Of a stretch of 6,955 nucleotides of DNA, positions 1 to 5,228 are shown in pieces (the stretch's first letter is position 1; each line of letters begins with the position of its first letter). Below the pieces are notes generated by a model, which was not told the DNA's origin, made no database searches, and saw nothing but the letters and a program-made list of their open reading frames with translations. The position numbers were made by a program, and so were the translations under genes. The stretch is taken from the NCBI GenBank assembly GCA_910584605.1, contig CAJUAW010000134.1, positions 1 to 6,955 of the forward strand. The letters are read 5' to 3'. Origin of the DNA: an uncultured Oscillospiraceae bacterium. GTDB taxonomy: Bacteria; Bacillota_A; Clostridia; Oscillospirales; Oscillospiraceae.

Positions 1-930
1 CCAGGCCCGGTAGCGGGGGGCCTCATGGCCCGCGCCCAGCCGCTTGTAGGAGTTGACCAGCGGGTTGGTCACCGCCGTAAAGCCCTGGACGTGGTCCAGC
101 AGTCCGGCGATGAAGGAGTAGGCCGTTTTGGACAGCCCCCGCTCCCCGCTGGGGTCGTAAAAGACATTTTTCCCGTCCTTGAACAGGGACATGTTCAGGT
201 GCATGCCGTTGCCCGCGATGTCGTAGATGGGCTTGGGCATAAAGGTGGCGTGGAGGCCGTTCTTCTGGGCGATGCTCTTGGCGGTGAGCTTGAAGGTCAT
301 GATCTTGTCGGCGCCGTCCAGGGCGTTGTTGTACTTGAAGTCGATCTCATGCTGGGCCACGGCGCACTCGTGGTGGCTGGCCTCGATCTCAAAGCCCATT
401 TTCTCCAGGTTGAGGCAGATCTCCTGGCGGGTGGACTCCCCGTGGTCCAGGGGGCCCAGGTCGAAGTAGGCGGCCTCGTCCTTGGTGCGGGTGGTGGCCC
501 GGCCGTTCTCGTCGGTCTCAAACAGGAAGAACTCCAGCTCGGGGCCGATGTTGAACACGTCGTAGCCCATGCTCTCCGCCCGGCGGAGCACCCGGCGCAG
601 CACCCCCCGGGGATCGCCCACGAAGGGGGTGCCGTCGGTGTTATACACGTCGCAGAACATGCGGGCCACCTTGCCCCCGGCCACCTTCTCGGGGACGATG
701 AGGAAGCTGTCCAGGTCGGGGTACAGGCACTGGTCCGACTCATGGATGCGGGTGAAGCCCTCGATGGAGGAGCCGTCGAACATGATCTGGTTGTTCACCG
801 CCTTCTCCACCTGGGAGGCGGTGATCGCCACGTTCTTCATCTGCCCAAAGATATCGGTGAACTGCATCCGGATGAACTCGATCTCGTTCTCCCGGACCGC
901 GCGGATAATGTCTTCCTTGGAGTAGGCCAT
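1..930 (-). CDS. glnA: Glutamine synthetase, type I (3' end of gene outside window)
   Basis: This cytoplasmic enzyme makes glutamine from glutamate, ammonia and ATP, the main entry of ammonium into metabolism. The window holds the first 310 residues of a protein usually about 440 long, beginning MAYSKEDIIRAV. The N-terminal beta-grasp domain carries DGSSIEGF (residues 52-59). The catalytic domain shows GPELEFF (129-135, metal-binding E131 and E133), HHE (186-188), QHEID (193-197, E195) and NGMHLNMSLF (241-250, H244). NSYKRL followed by GHEAP (302-306) corresponds to the substrate-covering glutamate flap; the motif is usually PGYEAP, so AGHEAP is a mild variation. The frame is open to the left edge, so the C-terminus is cut by the window and not broken. 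The start is fixed by GAGAGGG about 8 nt upstream. It is transcribed divergently from lysA from the promoter at 966-995. Family assignment is firm; the isoform subclass is not tested. Confidence 0.97.
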   Translation of the reverse strand, partial: MAYSKEDIIRAVRENEIEFIRMQFTDIFGQMKNVAITASQVEKAVNNQIMFDGSSIEGFTRIHESDQCLYPDLDSFLIVPEKVAGGKVARMFCDVYNTDGTPFVGDPRGVLRRVLRRAESMGYDVFNIGPELEFFLFETDENGRATTRTKDEAAYFDLGPLDHGESTRQEICLNLEKMGFEIEASHHECAVAQHEIDFKYNNALDGADKIMTFKLTAKSIAQKNGLHATFMPKPIYDIAGNGMHLNMSLFKDGKNVFYDPSGERGLSKTAYSFIAGLLDHVQGFTAVTNPLVNSYKRLGAGHEAPRYRAW

Positions 931-965
931 AAGCAAAAACCCTCTCTTTCCTGATTTCGGCTTTT

Positions 966-995
966 AGTATCGCATTGTTCCCCCCACATTGTCAA
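966..995 (-). promoter_or_regulatory. Sigma-A type promoter for glnA
   Basis: Read on the minus strand, TTGACA (990-995) is a perfect -35 box. It is followed after 18 bp by GATACT (966-971), a 4/6 match to the -10 consensus. Transcription would start near 959, giving a leader of about 30 nt before the glnA ATG, too short for a riboswitch. The -35 box is one arm of an inverted repeat shared with the lysA promoter. Confidence 0.7.
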
Positions 996-1010
996 GGATT
1001 TTATTGACAA
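989..1010. repeat. Inverted repeat TTGTCAA-N8-TTGACAA between glnA and lysA
   Basis: Two 7-bp arms (989-995 and 1004-1010) are exact reverse complements separated by 8 bp. Each arm contains the -35 box of one of the two divergent promoters, so the symmetry may simply come from two consensus -35 boxes facing apart. It could also be a site where one dimeric regulator covers both -35 boxes. The inner TGTCA and TGACA are 10 bp apart, whereas the Bacillus GlnR/TnrA box (TGTNA-N7-TNACA) has 7, so it is not a canonical GlnR site. Confidence 0.45.
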
Positions 1011-1032
1011 ATCGGCAGAAAGAAGTTAGACT
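1004..1032 (+). promoter_or_regulatory. Sigma-A type promoter for lysA
   Basis: TTGACA (1004-1009) is a perfect -35 box, followed after exactly 17 bp by TAGACT (1027-1032), a 4/6 match to TATAAT. The predicted start near 1039 gives a leader of about 35 nt before the lysA ATG. That leaves no room for an L-box (lysine) riboswitch. Confidence 0.75.
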
Positions 1033-1073
1033 GACTGTTGCCTTATAGACTAAAAAAGGAGCTGACCGCACCT

Positions 1074-2333
1074 ATGAAAACACCCTTCGTCACCCTGGAA
1101 CAGCTCCAGGAGATCGTTCGGGACTACCCCACCCCCTTCCACCTGTACGACGAGACGGGCATCCGGGAAAACGCCCGCGCGCTGTACCGGGCCTTCGCCT
1201 GGAACCCCGGCTTTCAGGAGCACTTCGCCGTGAAGGCCACCCCCAACCCCCAGATCTTAAAGCTCCTCCGGGAGGAGGGCTGCGGCGTGGACTGCTCCTC
1301 CCTCACCGAGCTGATGATGTCCCAGCGCTGCGGCTTCGCCGGCGATGAGATTATGTTCTCCTCCAACGACACCCCTGCGGAGGAGTTCGCCCTGGCCGCC
1401 CAGCTGGGGGCCACCATCAACCTGGACGACATCACCCACATTGACTTTCTGCAAAAAACCATCGGTTATATTCCCAAAAAAATCTCCTGCCGGTACAATC
1501 CCGGCGGCGCATTCACCCTGGGGGAGAGCGAAGAGGGCTTCCAGGTGATGGACAACCCCGGGGACGCCAAGTACGGCCTGACCCGGCCCCAGATGACCGA
1601 CGCCTTCCGCCGCCTGAAGGAGCTGGGGGCGGAGGAGTTCGGCATCCACGCCTTCCTGGCCTCCAACACCCTGTCCAACGACTACTACCCCGCTCTGGCC
1701 GCCATCCTGTTCAAACTGGCCGTGGAGCTGAAGGAGGAGACCGGCGTCCACATCACCTTCATCAACCTGTCCGGCGGCGTGGGGGTGCCCTACCGCCCCG
1801 AGCAGTCCGCCAACGACATCGCCGTCATCGGCGAGGGGGTGCGCAGGGCCTTTGAGGAGATCCTGGTCCCCGCCGGGATGGGGGACGTGGCCATCCACAC
1901 CGAGCTGGGCCGGTTCATGCTGGCCCCCTACGGCCACCTGGTCACCCGGGCGCTCCACCAGAAGCACATCCACAAGGAGTATATCGGGGTGGACGCCTGC
2001 GCCGCCAACCTGATGCGCCCCGCCATCTACGGGGCCTACCACCACATCACCGTGATGGGCAAAGAGACCGCCCCCTGCGACCACAAGTACGACGTAACCG
2101 GCTCGCTGTGCGAAAACTGCGACAAGTTCGCCGTGGACCGGATGCTGCCCGAGATTCAGGTGGGCGACCTGCTGGTCATCCACGACACCGGCGCTCACGG
2201 CCACGCCATGGGCTACCAGTACAACGGCCGCCTGCGCTCGGCGGAGGTCCTGCTGTGCCAGGACGGCTCCACCCGCCTCATCCGCCGGGCGGAGACCCCG
2301 GAGGACTACTTCGCCACCGCGATTTGGGACTAA
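1074..2333 (+). CDS. lysA: Diaminopimelate decarboxylase-like PLP enzyme (divergent LysA clade)
   Basis: This is a 419-aa fold-type III PLP decarboxylase, expected to convert meso-diaminopimelate to lysine in the cytoplasm. The N-terminal TIM barrel has FAVKATPNP (51-59), where K54 is the probable PLP lysine. It also has GIHAFLASNT (190-199, with H192 at the usual GLHxHIGS position), NLSGGVGVPY (231-240, phosphate-binding glycine loop) and HTELGR (275-280, in place of the usual EPGR). The C-terminal beta domain has GSLCENCDKFA (343-353, active-site Cys C346) and HDTGAHGHAMGYQYNG (370-385). These variants fit a LysA-like clade I recall from Clostridia and Bacteroidetes, annotated as DAP decarboxylase. 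A related carboxynorspermidine or other amino-acid decarboxylase cannot be fully excluded. The ATG at 1074 is preferred over an upstream in-frame TTG at 1038 because AAGGAG (1056-1061) lies 12 nt before it and the TTG lies at the predicted transcription start. Confidence 0.88.
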   Translation: MKTPFVTLEQLQEIVRDYPTPFHLYDETGIRENARALYRAFAWNPGFQEHFAVKATPNPQILKLLREEGCGVDCSSLTELMMSQRCGFAGDEIMFSSNDTPAEEFALAAQLGATINLDDITHIDFLQKTIGYIPKKISCRYNPGGAFTLGESEEGFQVMDNPGDAKYGLTRPQMTDAFRRLKELGAEEFGIHAFLASNTLSNDYYPALAAILFKLAVELKEETGVHITFINLSGGVGVPYRPEQSANDIAVIGEGVRRAFEEILVPAGMGDVAIHTELGRFMLAPYGHLVTRALHQKHIHKEYIGVDACAANLMRPAIYGAYHHITVMGKETAPCDHKYDVTGSLCENCDKFAVDRMLPEIQVGDLLVIHDTGAHGHAMGYQYNGRLRSAEVLLCQDGSTRLIRRAETPEDYFATAIWD

Positions 2334-2590
2334 CCCGCCAGGGCGCTCAGCTCCCGGAGCAGGTCCAGCGTGGACTGGAACAGATGCTCCTTTTCCACGC
2401 TGTCCCGCTCCAGCATGCAGTCCAGGAAGCGGTCCAGCTCCGCTTCCTGCTCCCCGCTTAAGCGGGAGCGCACCCGCTGTTCCTGTAATAACAGCCCCGA
2501 ATTGCACGCTTTGTATTCTTCGTCCTCCCATATGCGCCCCATGCGGGTTTCCATCAGAAATTCATACAGGCACCGTGTCAGGTCATCCAT
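2330..2590 (-). CDS. Small hypothetical protein (86 aa), DUF6809-like at most
   Basis: I do not recognise this 86-aa protein with confidence. It begins MDDLTRCLYEF and looks all-helical and charged (several E/R/D-rich amphipathic stretches, about residues 3-15, 33-62 and 64-84), with three cysteines (C7, C29, C58) and no signal peptide or membrane segment. Its size and opening resemble small Firmicutes proteins filed as DUF6809, but that is recollection only. Evidence that it is real includes a GGAGG ribosome site 6-7 nt before the ATG and a perfect consensus promoter at 2637-2665. It also fills the gap exactly: its TAG (2330-2332) overlaps the lysA TAA (2331-2333) tail to tail. It is divergent from the XRE regulator, whose gene begins 90 bp away, so it may be a target of that regulator. 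Function unknown. Confidence 0.72.
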   Translation of the reverse strand: MDDLTRCLYEFLMETRMGRIWEDEEYKACNSGLLLQEQRVRSRLSGEQEAELDRFLDCMLERDSVEKEHLFQSTLDLLRELSALAG

Positions 2591-2598
2591 AGTGATTC

Positions 2599-2628
2599 CT
2601 CCATTCAGATTACTCCATTCAGATTACT
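2599..2628. repeat. Tandem 14-bp direct repeat in the 86-aa gene/XRE promoter region
   Basis: CTCCATTCAGATTA occurs twice head to tail (2599-2612 and 2613-2626), and the identity continues two bases into a third unit. A degenerate third copy matching 11 of 14 bases lies at 2633-2646 and contains the shared -10 region. On the minus strand the unit reads TAATCTGAATGGAG and supplies GGAG cores, including the one used as ribosome site for the 86-aa gene. Position suggests operator sites for the neighbouring XRE protein, but slippage duplication of a ribosome-site segment is equally possible. Confidence 0.65.
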
Positions 2629-2644
2629 TTATCTCCATTATAAT
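2616..2644 (+). promoter_or_regulatory. Candidate weak promoter for the XRE-lrgA-lrgB operon
   Basis: TATAAT (2639-2644) on the plus strand is a perfect -10 and overlaps the minus-strand -10, because ATTATAAT (2637-2644) is its own reverse complement. The hexamer 17 bp upstream (CATTCA, 2616-2621) is a poor -35, and it lies inside the second 14-bp repeat. The start would be near 2651, about 30 nt before the XRE ATG. Weak basal activity or regulation through the repeats is inference. Confidence 0.45.
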
Positions 2645-2665
2645 TACTCCAAACAGACCTGTCAA
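2637..2665 (-). promoter_or_regulatory. Perfect-consensus sigma-A promoter for the 86-aa gene
   Basis: On the minus strand TTGACA (2660-2665) and TATAAT (2637-2642) are separated by exactly 17 bp, an ideal housekeeping promoter. Transcription would start near 2630, just before the 14-bp repeats, giving a leader of about 40 nt to the ATG at 2590. The -35 box touches the Shine-Dalgarno of the divergent XRE gene. Confidence 0.78.
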
Positions 2666-2680
2666 GAGGAAATGATAAAA

Positions 2681-2896
2681 ATGACAACTTTGTCCGAACG
2701 TTTGTATACTCTGCGCAAGGAACGAAATCTGACCCAACAACTTGCCGCAGAAGGAATGGGCATTCCATTCAGCACCTACCGCCGGTACGAAAAAAAGGAG
2801 CGGGAACCTGATGCCTCCGTCCTGGTGCAGATGGCGGATTTTTACAATGTATCGCTGGACTATCTGGTGGGACGGTCCGACAAACGGGAGGGGTAA
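2681..2896 (+). CDS. XRE-family (Cro/CI-type) helix-turn-helix regulator, 71 aa
   Basis: This small DNA-binding protein is almost entirely one Cro/CI-type HTH domain. The first helices are LSERLYTLRKERNLT (4-18). The HTH core spans about residues 17-37, with LTQQLAAEGMGIPFSTYRRYE and recognition-helix residues around S31-Y36. The usual family ending follows: KxREPDASVLVQMADFYNVSLDYLVGR in broken form (39-65). There is no effector or dimerisation extension, so it probably acts as a dimeric repressor on a nearby site. I choose the ATG at 2681 because AGAGGA (2665-2670) is 10 nt upstream; the earlier in-frame ATG at 2672 sits one base after that site. The stop lies 4 nt before lrgA, whose ribosome site is inside the end of this gene, implying one operon. 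It most likely controls its own operon and perhaps the divergent 86-aa gene. Targets are inferred. Confidence 0.9.
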   Translation: MTTLSERLYTLRKERNLTQQLAAEGMGIPFSTYRRYEKKEREPDASVLVQMADFYNVSLDYLVGRSDKREG

Positions 2897-2900
2897 ACCA

Positions 2901-3272
2901 ATGAACATCATGGCGGAGATCGCCATTCTCTGCGGCGTCTGTCTGGTCTCAGAGGGGATCGCGGCGCTGATCCCGGTGGCCTTTCCGGCAAGCGTAATCG
3001 CTTTACTGCTGCTGGGACTGCTGCTGTTTACAAAGATCCTCAAGCCGGAACACATCCAGCGGCTCAGCGGCTTTCTGGTGGCCAACATGGCGTTTTTCTT
3101 CCTCCCCTCCTGCGTGGGGGTGATGGAGCACGCCCCCATCATCCTGCGCCAGCTGGCTCCCTTTCTGCTCATCAGCTTCCTCACCACGCCGCTGATCTAT
3201 TTTGTCACCGCCTGGTCGGTCCAGCTGCTGATCCGCCGCTCCAAGGGGAAGGAGGCAAGGAAACATGCTTGA
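2901..3272 (+). CDS. lrgA: CidA/LrgA-family membrane protein, 123 aa
   Basis: This is the small subunit of an LrgAB/CidAB-type system in the cytoplasmic membrane. It has about four hydrophobic segments: residues 5-25, 28-45, 58-75 and 85-111. The second holds FPASVIALLLLGLLLF, matching the family's P-x-SVIGLLLL motif. MAFFFLPSCVGVME (63-76) matches the FxFVPAGVGIM motif, and a basic tail RRSKGKEARK follows. Staphylococcal homologues were described as holin/antiholin-like modulators of autolysis. In Bacillus subtilis the related pair PftA/PftB is a facilitated pyruvate transporter, and Streptococcus mutans LrgAB is linked to pyruvate uptake. The substrate here is not determined by sequence. 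GGGAGGGG (2886-2893), 7 nt before the ATG, overlaps the end of the XRE gene, and the 3' end overlaps lrgB by 8 nt. At 123 aa it is slightly short for the family but complete. Confidence 0.9.
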   Translation: MNIMAEIAILCGVCLVSEGIAALIPVAFPASVIALLLLGLLLFTKILKPEHIQRLSGFLVANMAFFFLPSCVGVMEHAPIILRQLAPFLLISFLTTPLIYFVTAWSVQLLIRRSKGKEARKHA

Positions 3273-3945
3273 CGCCCTGCTGAATTCCCCCTTTTTGGGC
3301 CTGACCCTCACCGCCGCCGCCTGGTGCTTCGGCTGCTGGGTGCAGAAAAAGACGGGCTTCCTGCTGTGCAACCCCCTGCTCATTGCGGTGGCGCTGATCA
3401 TCGCCCTGCTGGTCCTGTTGGACGTCCCTTACCAGACCTACTCCGCCGGCAGCGATTTCATCAAGCTGATGCTCAGCCCGGTCACCGCCGTGCTGGCCCT
3501 GAACATCTACAACCAGCGCAGCATCCTGCAAAAGCACTTTTTCCCGGTGCTGGCGGGCTGCCTGGTGGGCAGCCTCACCAGTGTGGGCAGCACCCTGGCC
3601 CTGTGCCGCCTCTTTCACGTGGACGAGGCGCTCACCGCCTCCCTCATGCCCAAGAGCGTCACCACCGCCATCGCCATGGGCATTGCGGAGAGCCACGGCG
3701 GAGTGGCCGGCATCGCGGCGGCGGCGGTGATGGCAGCAGGCATTGCCGGAGCGGTCTTCGCCCCCATCTTTGCCAAGCTGTTTCACATTACAGAGCCTGT
3801 GGCAGAGGGCTTGGCCATCGGCGCCTGCAGCCACGCCCTGGGCACCACCCGGGCCATCGAGATTGGCTCCGTCCAGGGGGCCATGAGCTCCATCGCCATC
3901 TGCGTCTGCGGGATCTTGACGTCCGTCCTGGCCCTGTTCCTATGA
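3265..3945 (+). CDS. lrgB: LrgB/CidB-family membrane protein, 226 aa
   Basis: This is the large partner of LrgA, a polytopic inner-membrane protein of normal family length. Hydrophobic segments lie at about residues 8-25, 34-53, 65-80, 92-117, 133-170 (two segments) and 202-226. Family signatures are LSPVTAVLALNIYNQ (70-84), SLMPKSVTTAIAMGIAE (126-142) and GACSHALGTTRAIEIG (186-201), followed by GAMSSIAI. LrgB is thought to be the core of the pair; its plant relative PLGG1, an LrgA-LrgB fusion, exports glycolate and glycerate from chloroplasts. The B. subtilis homologue moves pyruvate. A small-carboxylate transporter is therefore at least as likely as a murein-hydrolase regulator. GGAGG at 3251-3255 lies 9 nt before the ATG, inside lrgA, and the ATGCTTGA overlap suggests translational coupling. 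A strong terminator follows 4 bp after the stop. Confidence 0.92.
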   Translation: MLDALLNSPFLGLTLTAAAWCFGCWVQKKTGFLLCNPLLIAVALIIALLVLLDVPYQTYSAGSDFIKLMLSPVTAVLALNIYNQRSILQKHFFPVLAGCLVGSLTSVGSTLALCRLFHVDEALTASLMPKSVTTAIAMGIAESHGGVAGIAAAAVMAAGIAGAVFAPIFAKLFHITEPVAEGLAIGACSHALGTTRAIEIGSVQGAMSSIAICVCGILTSVLALFL

Positions 3946-3985
3946 AAAAACCGCCCTGCCGTCATCCGGCAGGGCGGTGATTTTT
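3945..3985. terminator. Bidirectional rho-independent terminator between lrgB and ftsZ
   Basis: ACCGCCCTGCCG (3950-3961) and CGGCAGGGCGGT (3967-3978) form a perfect 12-bp GC-rich stem with a 5-nt loop. On the plus strand the stem is followed by GA and TTTTT (3981-3985). On the minus strand it is followed at once by six T residues (complement of 3945-3950). It can therefore end both the lrgAB and the ftsZ transcripts. The tail is better in the ftsZ direction. The element fills nearly all of the 38-bp gap between the two stop codons. Confidence 0.92.
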
Positions 3986-5144
3986 ACCGCTTTTTGCTGA
4001 AAATTTTCTCCAAAATATCCCAGTCGTCGTCATTCACGGCGGGCTTGGGGGGTTCCGGCACGGCGGGCTGCTCCACGGCGGGGGCCTCTGCTCCAGCCGG
4101 GGAGACGGCCTCCTCCTCGGGAGCGGCGCTGGCCGCCTCGGGGGTCGGGGCGGGCGTCTCCACCTGATTGGGGAAGGGGACGGTCTGGTTCTCCTCAAAG
4201 CCGGTGGCGATCACGGTGACCCGGATCTCATCCTCCAGCGTCTCATCAAAGGCGGCGCCGAAGATGATGTTGGCGTCGGGGTACGCGGCCTCCTGGACCA
4301 GGTTGGCGGCGGTCTCCACCTCCTCCAGGCCGATGTCCATGGAGCCGGTGACGTTGATCAACACACCCCGAGCGCCGTTGATGGAGGTCTCCAGCAGGGG
4401 GCTGGAGATTGCCATCTTGGCGGCCTCCTCCGCCTTATTCTTGCCGGCGGCCCGGCCGACGCCCATATGGGCCCGGCCCGCGTCCTTCATGACGGCGGAC
4501 ACGTCGGCAAAGTCCTGGTTGATGAAGCCGGTGTTCTTGATCAGGTCGGAGATGGACTGGACCGCCTGCTGAAGCACGTCGTCGGCGATCTCGAAGGCGT
4601 TGAGCATGGTGATCTTCTGGTCGCTGGCCAGCTTCAGCCGCTCGTTGGGGATGATCACCAGCGAGTCCACCTTGGCCCGCAGCTCCGCGATGCCGGCCTC
4701 CGCCTTGCGCATGCGCAGCGAGCCTTCAAAGCGGAAGGGCTTGGTGACCACGCCGACGGTCAGGATGCCCTGTTCCTTCGCGATATCCGCCACAATGGGA
4801 GCCGCGCCGGTTCCGGTGCCGCCGCCCATGCCGGCGGTAATAAACACCATGTCGGTGCCCTCCAGCACCTCGGAAATCTGCTTGCGGTTCTCCTCCGCGG
4901 ATTTGCGGCCCACCTCGGGGTCCGCGCCGGCGCCCTGGCCGTTGGTCAGCTTTTCGCCAATCTGGATCTTGCTGGTGGCGTTGGAGGCTTCCAACGCCTG
5001 CTTGTCTGTGTTCACGGCGATAAACTCCACGCCCTTGGTCCCAGTGCGGACCATGCGGTTGACCACGTTGTTGCCGCCGCCGCCGACGCCGATCACTTTA
5101 ATGTTGACAACGCTCTCAGGGCCCATATCCAATCCGAACGCCAT
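3984..5144 (-). CDS. ftsZ: Cell division protein FtsZ
   Basis: This tubulin-like GTPase polymerises into the Z ring at mid-cell and recruits the division machinery. The 386-aa protein shows the nucleotide-binding loop GVGGGGNN (19-26), NTD (45-47), the tubulin signature GGGTGTGAAP (107-116) and the T7 catalytic loop NQDFAD (209-214, with D211 and D214 completing the GTPase site of the next subunit). The second domain ends near residue 317. A Pro/Ala/Glu-rich, presumably disordered linker follows to about 369, then the C-terminal peptide NDDDWDILEKIFSKKR (371-386). That peptide keeps DI and an aromatic residue but lacks the usual DIPxFLR form. The start at MAFGLDMG is chosen because AGGAGG (5152-5157) lies 7 nt upstream; an in-frame ATG 63 nt earlier has no comparable site and would add a sequence foreign to the family. 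It has its own promoter at 5229-5257 and ends at the hairpin shared with lrgB. Confidence 0.98.
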   Translation of the reverse strand: MAFGLDMGPESVVNIKVIGVGGGGNNVVNRMVRTGTKGVEFIAVNTDKQALEASNATSKIQIGEKLTNGQGAGADPEVGRKSAEENRKQISEVLEGTDMVFITAGMGGGTGTGAAPIVADIAKEQGILTVGVVTKPFRFEGSLRMRKAEAGIAELRAKVDSLVIIPNERLKLASDQKITMLNAFEIADDVLQQAVQSISDLIKNTGFINQDFADVSAVMKDAGRAHMGVGRAAGKNKAEEAAKMAISSPLLETSINGARGVLINVTGSMDIGLEEVETAANLVQEAAYPDANIIFGAAFDETLEDEIRVTVIATGFEENQTVPFPNQVETPAPTPEAASAAPEEEAVSPAGAEAPAVEQPAVPEPPKPAVNDDDWDILEKIFSKKR

Positions 5145-5169
5145 TCTGTTTCCTCCTATGTATGTACAC

Positions 5170-5205
5170 GTGGGGTCCCGCAGCGAAGCTTTGTGGGGTG
5201 GTCCC
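5170..5205. repeat. Imperfect direct repeat in the ftsZ leader
   Basis: GTGGGGTCCC (5170-5179) recurs as GTGGGGTGGTCCC (5193-5205), the second copy differing by an inserted TGG. Both lie in the predicted 5' untranslated leader of ftsZ. The copies are in the same orientation, so they do not pair with each other in the transcript. No function is evident; it could be coincidence in G-rich sequence. Confidence 0.3.
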
Positions 5206-5228
5206 AAGTCTGGACAATATTATGCTTT

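Noticed and set aside
25..954. Long plus-strand open frame (309 codons) antisense to glnA
   Set aside because: It is a shadow of the glnA codons in GC-rich DNA: the product is low-complexity (Val/Gly/His/Leu-rich) with no family motif, while the minus strand encodes an unmistakable glutamine synthetase.
990..1009. GlnR/TnrA operator in the glnA-lysA spacer
   Set aside because: The half-sites TGTCA and TGACA fit the TGTNA/TNACA pattern, but the gap is 10 bp instead of 7, and both are explained as -35 boxes.
1033..1073. Lysine riboswitch (L-box) before lysA, or a longer lysA starting at TTG 1038
   Set aside because: The predicted leader is only about 35 nt, far shorter than an L-box. The TTG coincides with the transcription start and lacks a ribosome site.
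2449..2469. Inverted repeat GCTCCCCGCTTA/TAAGCGGGAGC as a terminator for lysA
   Set aside because: It lies inside the 86-aa coding region, has essentially no loop and a one-base bulge, and no T-tract follows on either strand.
1257..2531. Long minus-strand open frame (424 codons) antisense to lysA and part of the 86-aa gene
   Set aside because: It is produced by strong GC bias at third positions of lysA. It has no ribosome site or domain and runs through two supported genes.
2624..3187. Minus-strand open frame antisense to the XRE gene and lrgA
   Set aside because: It covers two well-supported plus-strand genes with ribosome sites and family motifs, and it has no ribosome site or recognisable domain of its own.
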